This document shows positions 6,656 through 15,214 of a stretch of DNA of 38,910 bases, one piece after another. The number at the start of each line of letters is the position of its first letter. Position 1 is the first letter of the stretch. The stretch lies in the NCBI GenBank assembly GCA_034436375.1, contig DAOTVS010000354.1, positions 1 to 38,910 of the forward strand. The letters run 5' to 3'. The notes beneath the pieces are model-generated. The model was not told the origin of the DNA and searched no databases. It worked only from the letters and a program-made list of their open reading frames with translations. Source of the DNA: DAOTVS01 sp034436375 (GTDB lineage: Bacteria; Chloroflexota; Anaerolineae; SpSt-313). A program made the translations under genes and the position numbers.

Positions 6656-8164
6656 TTGGCAGACGTACCGCAAGCAAATGATCTGATTGAATTGGCGCTG
6701 CCAGTGCTCGAAGCGCGACATGCCGAGTTCTGGCTGGTGGGCGGCTGGGTGCGGGATTATCTGCTGGGCCGGCCGACCCACGATGTGGATTTCGTGATGC
6801 CCGAGGGGGCCATCGCCACGGCGCGCCAGGTGAGTGATGCCGTTGGCGGCGCCTTTGTGGTGCTGGATGTGGAGCGCGACACGGCGCGTGTGGTCGTCGG
6901 TCCACCCGGCGCCTCGATCTATATGGATTTTGCCGGCCTGCGCGGCCCCACTCTCGATGCGGACCTCTGGGCGCGCGATTTCACGGTCAACGCGATGGCC
7001 GTGCCCGCCGAAGATTGGCAGGCCCCGGAGCATGCGATCATCGATCCGACGGGGGGCCGCGCGGACTTGCGTGAGGGGTTGCTGCGCGCGGTGACGCCCG
7101 AAGCGTTTCGCGAGGATCCGCTGCGCATGCTGCGTGCCGTGCGTCTCGGCGCAGGGCTGGGCTTTGAGATTGAGAGCCAGACGGCCGCCTGGATCTACCG
7201 CGACGCCGAGCTGCTCGACGCCGTGTCGCGCGAGCGGGTGCGCGACGAGCTCGCTCAGTTGCTTGGCCTGCCCGGGGTAGCGCATTCGCTGCGCCAGCTC
7301 GAAGAGCTGCGTCTGCTGGGGCAGGTGATGCCCGAAGTCGATCGCCTGGGTGCGCTGCCTTTGGCGGGGCGCGGTGGCGCCAATGTGCTCGAGCACTCGG
7401 TGACCACTGTTGACCTGGCCGAAAAGGTGCTCGCCTGGCTCGGCAGCGGCAGGGCTGGCGAGTTGAACTGGCCCGGGCAGCGCCTGGAAGAGGCGCTGGG
7501 GCCCTACCGTGAGCACCTGAACTCGCACATGCAGGGGGTGCTCCCCGGCGGGCGCAGCGCTGCCCAGCTCTACATCCTGGCGGCCCTGTTGCACGATGTG
7601 GGCAAGGGCGCGGCGATCGAGGGGAGCTCGGAGGGCAGACTGCTCAACCACGAAGTCCTTGGCGCCTCTATCGCTGCCACGATCATGCGGCGCCTCTGCT
7701 TCTCCAGCGCCGAAACGGTGCGCGTGCGGCTCAGTGTGCGCAACCACATGCGCCCCGGCCAGCTGGTGCAAGAGGGCGAAGCGCCCTCGCGCCGCGCCAT
7801 CTATCGCTTCTTCCGCGATACTGAGCCCGCCGGCCCCGATACGATCTTGCTCTCGTTGGCCGACCACCTGGCGACCCGCGGGCCGGCGCTGGATCCCGAT
7901 CACTGGCGGCGCCATCTGAGTGTGAGCCGGGCCCTGCTGCACGCCTACTATGAAGAGCGCCATGAGATCATCGACCCACATCTGGTTATCGATGGCCATA
8001 GCCTTATGACGGAGCTCAACCTGGCGCCGGGGCCCAGGGTGGGTGCGCTGCTCGATAGCATCCGCGAAGCGCAGGCCGCGGGCGAGGTGAGCACCCGCGA
8101 ACAGGCCCTCAGCCTGGCGCGGGACCTGATGCAGCGCAATGCCCCGCTGCGCGACGAGCGATAA
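6656..8164 (+). CDS. cca: CCA-adding enzyme / poly(A) polymerase family nucleotidyltransferase with HD domain
   Basis: A 502-aa class II tRNA nucleotidyltransferase. Residues 28-38 (VGGWVRDYLLG) are the nucleotide-binding loop and D43-V-D45 the metal-binding DxD. LRMLRAVRLGAGLGFEIE, about residues 157-174, is the head/neck motif. A C-terminal HD domain has LLHDVGKG at about 311-318 (H313, D314). It would repair or complete tRNA 3' CCA ends, with a possible phosphodiesterase activity from the HD domain. The tRNA gene in this window encodes its CCA, so a repair role is plausible. The start is TTG 6656 with AGGAGA 7 nt upstream; no ATG or GTG fits in frame. It closes the kor transcription unit. 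Confidence 0.87.
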   Translation: MADVPQANDLIELALPVLEARHAEFWLVGGWVRDYLLGRPTHDVDFVMPEGAIATARQVSDAVGGAFVVLDVERDTARVVVGPPGASIYMDFAGLRGPTLDADLWARDFTVNAMAVPAEDWQAPEHAIIDPTGGRADLREGLLRAVTPEAFREDPLRMLRAVRLGAGLGFEIESQTAAWIYRDAELLDAVSRERVRDELAQLLGLPGVAHSLRQLEELRLLGQVMPEVDRLGALPLAGRGGANVLEHSVTTVDLAEKVLAWLGSGRAGELNWPGQRLEEALGPYREHLNSHMQGVLPGGRSAAQLYILAALLHDVGKGAAIEGSSEGRLLNHEVLGASIAATIMRRLCFSSAETVRVRLSVRNHMRPGQLVQEGEAPSRRAIYRFFRDTEPAGPDTILLSLADHLATRGPALDPDHWRRHLSVSRALLHAYYEERHEIIDPHLVIDGHSLMTELNLAPGPRVGALLDSIREAQAAGEVSTREQALSLARDLMQRNAPLRDER

Positions 8165-8174
8165 CGTGACATAT

Positions 8175-8203
8175 TTGACGGGTGCTTTTCCTTAAAGTAT
8201 AAT
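8175..8203 (+). promoter_or_regulatory. Strong sigma70-type promoter of secDF
   Basis: TTGACG (8175-8180), a 17-nt spacer and TATAAT (8198-8203), beginning 11 nt after the cca stop. Predicted transcription start is near 8210, leaving a leader of about 230 nt before secD. Confidence 0.85.
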
Positions 8204-8209
8204 CCACAC

Positions 8210-8439
8210 CTGCTCGCCAGACTGGAAAGCTGGCGAGTGTATTGTGCATCCGCCTGGTGGTTCGGGTTGAGTGAGCACTGGCCATGGCCGCCCACAGGGG
8301 CTATGGCGCCCGGCTCCAGGGCAAGCCCACGCGTAGGCTAGCTGGGCTGATCGATGAATGCGGCTGCGCCGCCCCCCGGCGCGGCGGCCTTCCTGGTTTT
8401 GCGACATGGGGATAGGTCGCAGGGAGGAGTGTATCCGTT
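8210..8439 (+). promoter_or_regulatory. Structured leader of secDF
   Basis: The leader holds several clear hairpins. CTCGCCAG (8213-8220) pairs with CTGGCGAG (8230-8237). A GC-rich 9-bp hairpin with a CCCC loop lies at about 8360-8381. GCGAC pairs with GTCGC just before the Shine-Dalgarno GGAGG near 8425. I do not recognise a known riboswitch. The length and folding suggest post-transcriptional control of the export motor genes. Confidence 0.5.
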
Positions 8440-9924
8440 ATGCGGCAGCGTGATGTGCGACTGCTGATCGGCATTATCGTTGTGGTCGTGCTTGCGGCCT
8501 GGGTGGTGTGGCCCTCAAACTCGGGCATCAACATCGACCTGGGACCTATTCATATCCACCGTAACATCAGTGTGCGCGAAGGTTTGGATCTTCGCGGCGG
8601 TACGCGTGTGCTGCTGGAAGCCGATGTGCCGGCCGATCAACAAGTGACTCCAGACATGATGAATGCAGCCCGCGCCATTGTCGAAAACCGCGTCAATGGC
8701 CTGGGCGTGACGGAGCCCAGCGTGCAGCTGGTGGGCCAGCGGCGTATCCTGGTCGAGCTGCCCGGCATCTCCGACCCAGACCAGGCCGTCGATACCTTTA
8801 AGAACACTGGCCTCCTGGAGTGGATTGATGCGGGCAGCACCTATCTGCAGCCCGGCACTGTCGTCAAGACCGATTTCGGCCAGTCGGTGGCGGCCAGCAG
8901 TGGCAACGCCGCCACGCCGACGACGGCCCCGACAACCGGGGCCTCGGGCGCGGTGACCACGACCAGCCCGGTGACGGGTACCAACCCCCTCACCAGCACC
9001 AACCCTGTGACCGGCACTGCTCCGGTGACCACCCCCACCAATCAGGTCTTCCACACTGTGCTGACCGGCAAGGACCTCAAGTCGGCCTCGGTGGGTACCG
9101 ACGAAGTGGGCGCGCCAGAGATCCAGTTTGAGCTCAATCCCGATGGCGCCAAGATCTTTAGCGACTATACGACCAACAATGTGGGCAAGTACCTGGCTAT
9201 CGTCATGGACAAGAAGGTCATCTCTTGCCCGCGCGTGAACGGCCCCATCCCCGATGGCTCGGGCCGCATCACCGGCCAGTTCCCGCTGGCCGAGGCGCAG
9301 AGCATCGTCGTGCAGCTCAAGTACGGCGCGCTGCCCGTGCCCCTCAAAGTCATTGAGCGCGAGTCGGTTGGCCCGACGTTGGGGCAAGATTCCGTGACGC
9401 GCAGCCTGCAGGCCGGCGTTATCGGGCTCATTATCGTGCTCTTGTTCATGCTGATCTACTACCGGCTGCTGGGCGTGTTGGCCAGCGCGGCGCTCTTGAT
9501 CTATGCCATGATCACCTTTGCGCTGTTCAAGCTGATCCCAGTGACTCTGACATTGCCGGGTATCACGGGCTTCCTCCTATCGGTGGCTATGGCCGTTGAT
9601 GCCAACATCCTGATCTTTGAGCGCATGAAGGAAGAGTTGCGCCACGGTAAGAGCATGTCGGCTTCGATTGAGGCAGGCTTTAGCCGCGCCTGGACGTCGA
9701 TCCGCGACTCGAACCTCTCGACGATCATCACCTGTATCATCTTGTTCTGGTTCGGCTCGACCTTTGGCGCCAGCACCGTGAAGGGCTTTGCCATTACACT
9801 CTTCCTGGGCATCCTGATCAGCCTGTTCACCGCCGTCGTCATCTCTCGCACGTTCCTGCGCGCGACCTTTGCCTACACTGGAGAGAAACTGCGTGAGAAG
9901 CAGTGGCTCCTGGGCCTCAAGTAG
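8440..9924 (+). CDS. secD: Protein translocase subunit SecD
   Basis: Membrane subunit of SecDF, which uses the proton-motive force to help pull secreted proteins out of the SecYEG channel. The 494-aa protein has TM1 at about 8-27, the conserved GLDLRGGTRVLLEADV segment at about 48-63, a large extracytoplasmic domain, and five C-terminal membrane helices from about residue 325. VDANILIFERMKEE is the conserved TM4 motif. Between about residues 149 and 203 there is a low-complexity Thr/Pro/Gly-rich insertion containing repeated xNPxTxT units, which is not part of the usual SecD P1 domain. The start ATG follows GGAGG. secF follows after 30 nt. Confidence 0.95.
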   Translation: MRQRDVRLLIGIIVVVVLAAWVVWPSNSGINIDLGPIHIHRNISVREGLDLRGGTRVLLEADVPADQQVTPDMMNAARAIVENRVNGLGVTEPSVQLVGQRRILVELPGISDPDQAVDTFKNTGLLEWIDAGSTYLQPGTVVKTDFGQSVAASSGNAATPTTAPTTGASGAVTTTSPVTGTNPLTSTNPVTGTAPVTTPTNQVFHTVLTGKDLKSASVGTDEVGAPEIQFELNPDGAKIFSDYTTNNVGKYLAIVMDKKVISCPRVNGPIPDGSGRITGQFPLAEAQSIVVQLKYGALPVPLKVIERESVGPTLGQDSVTRSLQAGVIGLIIVLLFMLIYYRLLGVLASAALLIYAMITFALFKLIPVTLTLPGITGFLLSVAMAVDANILIFERMKEELRHGKSMSASIEAGFSRAWTSIRDSNLSTIITCIILFWFGSTFGASTVKGFAITLFLGILISLFTAVVISRTFLRATFAYTGEKLREKQWLLGLK

Positions 9925-9954
9925 CATGGAACGCTGCGGGGTGGAGGGTAAGGA

Positions 9955-10899
9955 ATGTTAGACATCGTCGGCAAGCGCAAGTGGTTTTTCCTGCTGTCTG
10001 CGCTGATCATCATCCCAGGTTTGATCGCCATGGGCATCACCTGGGCCCGCTACGGAACGCCAGTGCGGCTGAGCATCGACTTTACCAGCGGCTCGCTGCT
10101 GGAGGCCCAGTTCCAAAAGGCTGTGCCGCCTGAGCAGGTGCGCGCGGTCGCGCTCGCTCAGGGAGTGCAGGATCCCCAGGTACAGTCGGCGGGCAGTGAT
10201 GGGAAGACAGTCATCATCCGCAGCAAGCCGCTCGATACCGCCGCCAAGGTGGCATTCGAGGCTGCGCTGAGCAAGCAATTTGGTCCGCTGCAGGAGCAGC
10301 GTTTTGATACGGTAGGCCCGGCTGTGGGCGATGAGGTGACCCGGGCCGCTGTGACAGCCGTCGTCATTGCCTCCGTGGCTATCCTGTTGTTCATCGCGTT
10401 CTCTTTCCGCAGGGTGCCCAATGCTTTGCGCTTTGGCGTCTGCGCCACGGCGGCTACTGTGCACGATATCCTGGTGGCGCTGGGCTTTTTCGCGATCATG
10501 GGGCTCCTGTTCGGCTGGGAAGCCGATTCGCTCTTCCTCACTGCCCTGTTGACCATGATCGGCTTTTCCGTGCAGGATACCATTGTCGTGTTCGACCGTA
10601 TCCGCGAGAACGTGCCCAAGCACCGCGGTGAGCCCTACGAGTTGATCGTCAACCGCAGCCTCACGGAAACTCTGCACCGCTCTCTGGCGGTGGAACTGAC
10701 TGCGGTCTTTGTGCTGACCGCCATCCTGTTCTTTGGCGGCGCGACCATGAAGCAGTTCGCGGCTGTGCTGCTGGTGGGCATGCTGAGCGGCAGTTACTCG
10801 TCCATCTGCAATGCAGTGCCGCTCCTGGTCGTCTGGCAAAATGGCGAGATCGGCCAGTTCTTCCGGAGCCTGCGCCGCCAGCCTGCGGCTCAGGCGTAA
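9955..10899 (+). CDS. secF: Protein translocase subunit SecF
   Basis: The partner of SecD. The 314-aa protein has a first membrane helix at about 10-31, SIDFTSGSLLEAQF at about 41-54 (the SecF version of the glycine motif), and five C-terminal helices with GFSVQDTIVVFDRIREN, the signature SecF TM4 sequence. The start ATG 9955 follows GGAGGG. It is transcribed with secD and is followed by the second palindromic element rather than by an obvious Rho-independent terminator. Confidence 0.95.
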   Translation: MLDIVGKRKWFFLLSALIIIPGLIAMGITWARYGTPVRLSIDFTSGSLLEAQFQKAVPPEQVRAVALAQGVQDPQVQSAGSDGKTVIIRSKPLDTAAKVAFEAALSKQFGPLQEQRFDTVGPAVGDEVTRAAVTAVVIASVAILLFIAFSFRRVPNALRFGVCATAATVHDILVALGFFAIMGLLFGWEADSLFLTALLTMIGFSVQDTIVVFDRIRENVPKHRGEPYELIVNRSLTETLHRSLAVELTAVFVLTAILFFGGATMKQFAAVLLVGMLSGSYSSICNAVPLLVVWQNGEIGQFFRSLRRQPAAQA

Positions 10900-10908
10900 C
10901 GTAGTCCG

Positions 10909-11026
10909 TAATGCGTAATCCGTAAGGTCGCCATGCTGGCGGGCTCGCTGCCCAATCGGCCCGGCCCTCGCAGGCGGAGTTGAGCAGTGCAATACGCGCC
11001 GTGGCAGCCTCACGGATTACGCATTA
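10909..11026. repeat. Palindromic MITE-like intergenic element, copy 2
   Basis: Arms 10909-10927 and 11008-11026 are 19 nt each with one mismatch, enclosing 80 nt of non-coding sequence. The right end shares the 14-mer CCTCACGGATTACG with copy 1 (2960-2973). The left end, TGCGTAATCCGTAAGG, resembles TGCGTGATGCCGTAAGG at 2771-2787. As in copy 1, it sits after a gene end and before a promoter. Confidence 0.65.
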
Positions 11027-11039
11027 TCCCCCGTTGGGT

Positions 11040-11068
11040 TTGACTATACGCGAGGGCCGGGGTAACCT
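11040..11068 (+). promoter_or_regulatory. Candidate promoter of the thiI operon
   Basis: TTGACT (11040-11045), a 17-nt spacer and TAACCT (11063-11068). An 8-bp perfect inverted repeat, CGAGGGCC (11051-11058) with GGCCCTCG (11069-11076), brackets the -10 and could be an operator or a leader hairpin. The -10 is weak. Confidence 0.45.
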
Positions 11069-11106
11069 GGCCCTCGTCGCGCTTATTGGTCAAGAGGAGG
11101 TGGCGC

Positions 11107-12252
11107 ATGGGCCTGATCCTGCTGCGCTACGGTGAGCTGGCCCTCAAGGGGCAGAACCGGCCGGTGTTCACGCGCCGGCTGCGGCACAATGTGCGTGCCT
11201 GCCTGCGCGAGAACGAGATCCCCGGGCAGGTGGATGTGGTGGGGAGCCGGCTGTTTGTTACAACTGATGAAGTGGAGCGGGCCATCCCCGCCCTGCAGCG
11301 GGTGTTCGGCGTGGTTTCGCTCAGCCCGGTGCTCGAGGCGCCGCGCGATATGAACACCATGGCGGCTCAGGCGGTGCGCATCGCGCGTGCCGCCGGGGTC
11401 GGCAGCGGCAGGAGCTTCCGCATCCAGGCGCGCCGGGGCGACAAATCCTTCCCCCTCACCTCCCCCGAAATCGATCGTGAGCTGGGTGCGGCAGTCGTTG
11501 ACGCTACCGGCGCCCCCGTTGACCTCTCTGATGCTGCGGACGTGACTATCGGTGTGGAGGTGTCAGGTAACCGGGTACTCCTCTACGGGCAGGTATACCC
11601 GGGTCCGGGGGGGCTTCCTATCGGCACGGCCGGGCGGGTGGTCGCCCTCACATCGGGAGGCATCGATTCGCCTGTGGCTGCCTGGATGCTCATGAAGCGC
11701 GGGTGCACCATTATTCCCCTGCACTTCCGGCACAATGATGTCGAGATGGCCAAATTCCTCGACCTGTGCCGGGTGTTGGCCTCCTGGTCCTACGGCTGGA
11801 AGATACGCCCTATCGTTATGGAGCAGGTCGCCGTGTTCGACCCCGTCTATCGGCGCCTGCAGGATCTGCATGAGGAGCGCTGGACCTGCCTGATGTGCAA
11901 GCGCACTCTCGTCACCCGGGCCACTGCAGTGGCTGAGCAGCATCATGCCCTGGCGGTTGTGACTGGTGAGAGTCTGGGCCAGGTGGCCAGCCAGACTCTG
12001 GAGAACCTGGCCGCTATCTCCTATGGCCAGCGCCTGCCCGTGCTGCGCCCGCTGATCGGCCTGGACAAAGTCGAGATCATGGGCCTGGCTCGCCGCATCG
12101 GCACCTATGATATCTCGATCCGTGAGGCGAGGGCTTGCGAATATGTGCCGCGCCACCCCCTCACGCGCGCTGGGCTGCCGGGCCTGCAAAAGCTCCTCAG
12201 CGAGTTGGAGGAGCCGTCGACGGAAGCGGCGGCCCGGGAGGCGCTGCTATGA
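11107..12252 (+). CDS. thiI: tRNA 4-thiouridine synthase ThiI (no rhodanese domain)
   Basis: ATP-dependent sulfurtransferase that makes s4U8 in tRNA and, in some bacteria, helps thiazole synthesis. It has an N-terminal ferredoxin-like/THUMP region up to about residue 165 and the PP-loop TSGGIDSPVAAW at about 182-193, which adenylates the target. The 381-aa product ends after the AANH domain, lacking the C-terminal rhodanese seen in E. coli ThiI, so the persulfide must come from another protein. I chose ATG 11107 because GAGGAGG lies 5 nt upstream; an in-frame TTG at 11086 is before the Shine-Dalgarno. The stop overlaps the next gene in ATGA. Confidence 0.9.
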   Translation: MGLILLRYGELALKGQNRPVFTRRLRHNVRACLRENEIPGQVDVVGSRLFVTTDEVERAIPALQRVFGVVSLSPVLEAPRDMNTMAAQAVRIARAAGVGSGRSFRIQARRGDKSFPLTSPEIDRELGAAVVDATGAPVDLSDAADVTIGVEVSGNRVLLYGQVYPGPGGLPIGTAGRVVALTSGGIDSPVAAWMLMKRGCTIIPLHFRHNDVEMAKFLDLCRVLASWSYGWKIRPIVMEQVAVFDPVYRRLQDLHEERWTCLMCKRTLVTRATAVAEQHHALAVVTGESLGQVASQTLENLAAISYGQRLPVLRPLIGLDKVEIMGLARRIGTYDISIREARACEYVPRHPLTRAGLPGLQKLLSELEEPSTEAAAREALL

Positions 12253-13199
12253 AAGCGCTCGAATTCACCGATGCACTGCGCTTGCGGCAAGATTACCCCC
12301 AGCCCACCCCGCGCCCGCGGGAAGCCCTGGTCAAAGTACGGCTTGCCGGTATCTGCAATACCGACCTGGAGATCTTGCACGGCTACATGGGCTTTCAGGG
12401 TGTGTTGGGCCACGAGTTTGTCGGTGTTGTGGAAGCGGGCTCCGACCCGGCCTGGGTAGGCCGGCGAGTAGTGGGCGAGATCAACTGTGCCTGCGGCGAG
12501 TGCCCTACCTGCCGCGCCGGCCGGCCCAGCCACTGCCCGGAGCGCACTACCATTGGCATCGGCGGGCGTGATGGCGCCCTGGCCGAATATGTCCTCGTGC
12601 CCCTCGCCAACCTGCACGCCGTGCCGCCCAGTGTGCCCGATCGGCAGGCCGTCTTTGCCGAGCCCCTTGCGGCCGCCCTTGAGATTCTGGAGCAGCTGCA
12701 CATCCGCCCGACCGAGCGCGTGCTCGTTCTGGGCGACGGCAAATTGGGCCTGCTGGCTGCGCAGGTGCTGGGCCTGGTGGGCTGCGATCTTCTTGCCCTC
12801 GGCCGTCACCCTGAAAAGCTCTCTATCCTCGCCCGGCGGGGTATCCCTGTCCAGTCTGTCGATGCTCCCCTGCCCGAGCCTGCCGATGTGGTCGTCGATT
12901 GCACCGGCAACGCCGCCGGTTTTGCCACCGCCCGCCGGCTCGTGCGCCCGCGGGGCAGGCTCGTCCTCAAGAGCACCTTTCACGGCGACAACACCGTCAG
13001 CCTGACCTCGCTCGTCGTCGACGAGGTCACTCTCGTGGGCTCCCGCTGCGGGCCCTTCCCGCCTGCGCTCAGGCTCCTGGAGCGCGGCATGGTGGATGTG
13101 GAGTCGATGATCGAGTGCGAGTATCCCATCGAGGAGGGCGTCACCGCTTTTGCGCGGGCGGCCCAGCCGGGGGCGCTCAAGGTGCTCGTGCGGCCGTGA
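12249..13199 (+). CDS. Zinc-dependent medium-chain alcohol dehydrogenase
   Basis: A 316-aa MDR-family dehydrogenase, about 25-30 residues shorter than typical members. GICNTDLE (Cys36) and GHEF (His55, Glu56) give catalytic zinc ligands. CGECPTCRAGRPSHC (Cys82, 85, 88, 96) is the structural zinc lobe. LVLGDGKLGLLAAQ at about 159-172 is the Rossmann turn, with GDGKLG replacing GxGxxG, an unusual but known variant. It would oxidise an alcohol or sugar alcohol with NAD(P). The start ATG 12249 overlaps the thiI stop by 4 nt, so it is translationally coupled to thiI. The functional link to tRNA thiolation is unclear. Substrate is unknown. Confidence 0.87.
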   Translation: MKALEFTDALRLRQDYPQPTPRPREALVKVRLAGICNTDLEILHGYMGFQGVLGHEFVGVVEAGSDPAWVGRRVVGEINCACGECPTCRAGRPSHCPERTTIGIGGRDGALAEYVLVPLANLHAVPPSVPDRQAVFAEPLAAALEILEQLHIRPTERVLVLGDGKLGLLAAQVLGLVGCDLLALGRHPEKLSILARRGIPVQSVDAPLPEPADVVVDCTGNAAGFATARRLVRPRGRLVLKSTFHGDNTVSLTSLVVDEVTLVGSRCGPFPPALRLLERGMVDVESMIECEYPIEEGVTAFARAAQPGALKVLVRP

Positions 13200-13228
13200 G
13201 TTCCTGCGAGGAAGGGATTGCCTTTTCT

Positions 13229-14011
13229 ATGCCAGCCGACCTCCCTATCGCCGTCTTTCCTCTCCACGACCCTTCCGGTGTGCTCCTGGCGCACTTGCAA
13301 CGGATCACCCCGGACCTCAAGGAACTCTTCTGCCGGGCCTATGTGACCGTCTCGCCGCCCACTGACCTGGCCCAGGGGGCGGCGGTGGGCTCGCTGGCCC
13401 GCGATGGCTTTTTCGATCTCATCCACAACCCGCCCGGCTCGCAAGTGGGCGACCACATTTTCGCCGGCTACCGGCGCGCGGTTGAGGGCTCTTGGCCCGG
13501 GGCACAGCTGCACCTCTGCTTCGAGGACCGGCTGATCTTTGCCCTTTCCACGGAGCACCGGGAAGCTTTCCGGCGCGATATCGCGGCTGCTGGCGGCGAG
13601 CGGCGCCCTATCCTCTTCCAACGCTCCGCCTATGCCTGGGATACCCACCCCCGCACCTACCGGGCGATCGAGGCCATGGCCACCCGCGCCGGCGAGGTGC
13701 TCTTTGGGCGCAGCCTCGATTTCGCCTGGTGCCACCTGGCCCTGCGCGCCGGAGATCTGGCGCCCATCTTGCCGCGCCTGGCGGGCCTGCGCGACCTTTC
13801 CCTCCTGGCCGAGATCGTCGTGGCCCTCGCCGGCACCATTGTGACCCGCGACGTCGACTGGCTGGCCTGGGAGGACCCCTTTATTCACGGCCTCGACCCC
13901 GAGCAGGCCAGGGCCGCCGCCGAACGCGACCCCGCCGATCACGAAAAGCGCCTGGCCTACGTGGGCTCGATGGTGCGCTTGCTCCTCGCCCGTTTCGGGG
14001 CCGGCGCATAG
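13229..14011 (+). CDS. Conserved-looking protein of unknown function
   Basis: A 260-aa soluble protein that I do not recognise. It has no signal peptide or membrane helix. Visible features are an alternating hydrophobic N-terminus (LPIAVFPLHDPSGVLLAHLQ), a NPPGSQVGDHIFAGYRRA loop, and a C-terminal acidic/helical region. Composition and codon use match the neighbours, so it is a real gene. Start alternatives: ATG 13229 (GAGGAAGGG about 12 nt upstream), or GTG 13196, which overlaps the dehydrogenase stop by 4 nt like the previous junction and adds 11 residues. It is the last gene of the thiI operon and ends at a bidirectional terminator. Confidence 0.7.
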   Translation: MPADLPIAVFPLHDPSGVLLAHLQRITPDLKELFCRAYVTVSPPTDLAQGAAVGSLARDGFFDLIHNPPGSQVGDHIFAGYRRAVEGSWPGAQLHLCFEDRLIFALSTEHREAFRRDIAAAGGERRPILFQRSAYAWDTHPRTYRAIEAMATRAGEVLFGRSLDFAWCHLALRAGDLAPILPRLAGLRDLSLLAEIVVALAGTIVTRDVDWLAWEDPFIHGLDPEQARAAAERDPADHEKRLAYVGSMVRLLLARFGAGA

Positions 14012-14013
14012 TA

Positions 14014-14081
14014 GATTTCGCCCAAGACACAGAGGACACCAAAGGTCTTTTGCCTTGGTGTCCTCTATCTTGGGCGAAATC
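14014..14081. terminator. Bidirectional terminator between the thiI operon and trpS
   Basis: Arms 14014-14045 and 14053-14081 form a near-perfect stem of about 29 bp (one small bulge in the left arm) with a TCTTTTG loop. It lies between two convergent genes, so it can serve both strands. There is no T-tract after either arm. Confidence 0.8.
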
Positions 14082-14091
14082 GTTTCCGGCC

Positions 14092-15075
14092 TCAGGGCAA
14101 ACCGACTGCCGCCTTGACCTCGTTGATCGTCTGCTCTGCGATCACGGTCGCGCGCTTGGCGCCATCGGCCAGGATATCCCAGATGTGATCGGGGTCTTTC
14201 TCCAGCTCCGCCCGCTTTTCGCGGAAGGGGGCAAGGGCATTGGCCAGGTCACGTGCAAACTCACGCTTGTGCGCCACGCAGCCGATGCCCGCATGCCGAC
14301 ACTCGTGATCGATCTCCTGAATGCGCTCCTCACTGCTGCAGAAGATCTTGTGCAGCGCCTGCACGTTGCAGATATCCGGGTTGCCCACATCGGTCTTGTA
14401 GCGGCGCGCTGGGTCTGTAACCATCGTCATCACCCGTTTTTGGATCTCCTCGGCGCTGGCCGCCAGCTCGATGTGATTGTTGAGCGACTTGCTCATCTTG
14501 TTCACGCCGTCAAGCCCCATAATGCGCGGCGTGGCCGTCAGCTTGGCCTGCGGCTCCACCAGCACCGGCCCAAACTGGGCGTTGAAACGGCGCACCACCT
14601 CACGTGAGAACTCCAGATGAGGCAACTGATCCTCGCCCACGGGCACCGTATCGGCCTTGTAGAGGGCAATATCTGAAGCCATCAGCACCGGGTACCCCAA
14701 CAGGCCATAGTTCACATTGTCGGGCTGCTGGCGCACCTTTTCTTTAAAAGTGGGCAGGCGCATCAGCCAGCCAAGCGGCGTCACCATCGAAAGGATCGTG
14801 TGCAGCATAGTGACCTGTGGCACGTGCGATTGGGCGAAAATGATGCTCTTCTCGGGATCCATGCCCGCGGCCAGCCAGTCGAGCACCATCTCGTACGTAT
14901 TGCTACGGATCAGCTCTGTATCGCGCAGCGTCGTAAGCGCGTGCAGGTCCACCACGCAGTAGACGCAGTCATAATCCGCCTGCAGCGCGACATAATTGCG
15001 GATGGCGCCCAGATAGTTCCCAATATGCTGGCGGCCGGTGGGCCGGGCGCCCGAAAAGACTCTTCCCTTGCTCAA
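14092..15075 (-). CDS. trpS: Tryptophanyl-tRNA synthetase
   Basis: Class I aminoacyl-tRNA synthetase that charges tRNA-Trp. RVFSGARPTGRQHIGN (residues 5-20) is the TrpS N-terminus, with HIGN as the HIGH motif. NKMSKS near residue 193 is the KMSKS loop. The 327-aa length is normal. The best start is TTG at 15075-15073, 8 nt after GGGAGGAG; it begins the protein exactly at the family N-terminus. An upstream in-frame ATG would add 50 unconserved residues and overlap the promoter. It is transcribed divergently from the AI-2E permease gene. Confidence 0.92.
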   Translation of the reverse strand: MSKGRVFSGARPTGRQHIGNYLGAIRNYVALQADYDCVYCVVDLHALTTLRDTELIRSNTYEMVLDWLAAGMDPEKSIIFAQSHVPQVTMLHTILSMVTPLGWLMRLPTFKEKVRQQPDNVNYGLLGYPVLMASDIALYKADTVPVGEDQLPHLEFSREVVRRFNAQFGPVLVEPQAKLTATPRIMGLDGVNKMSKSLNNHIELAASAEEIQKRVMTMVTDPARRYKTDVGNPDICNVQALHKIFCSSEERIQEIDHECRHAGIGCVAHKREFARDLANALAPFREKRAELEKDPDHIWDILADGAKRATVIAEQTINEVKAAVGLP

Positions 15076-15118
15076 GATAAAGGCTCCTCCCCTCGATGTT
15101 GACAGGAATGTGGCGGAC

Positions 15119-15147
15119 AGTTTACCACAAGTGGAGAGGAGGAGCAA
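15119..15147 (-). promoter_or_regulatory. Probable trpS promoter (minus strand)
   Basis: On the minus strand, TTGCTC (15147-15142), a 17-nt spacer and TAAACT (15124-15119) give a start near 15112 and a leader of about 37 nt. This is too short for a T-box, and none is seen. Confidence 0.5.
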
Positions 15148-15214
15148 GGGGAGAAGGGGGAATGTGGCACATGCCTTGCTCATAGGTCGAGATGCACTGC
15201 GAAGGAGGGATAAC

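Noticed and set aside
6569..7999. Minus-strand open frame of 476 codons opposite cca
   Set aside because: Shadow frame of a well-supported gene; no domain or Shine-Dalgarno.
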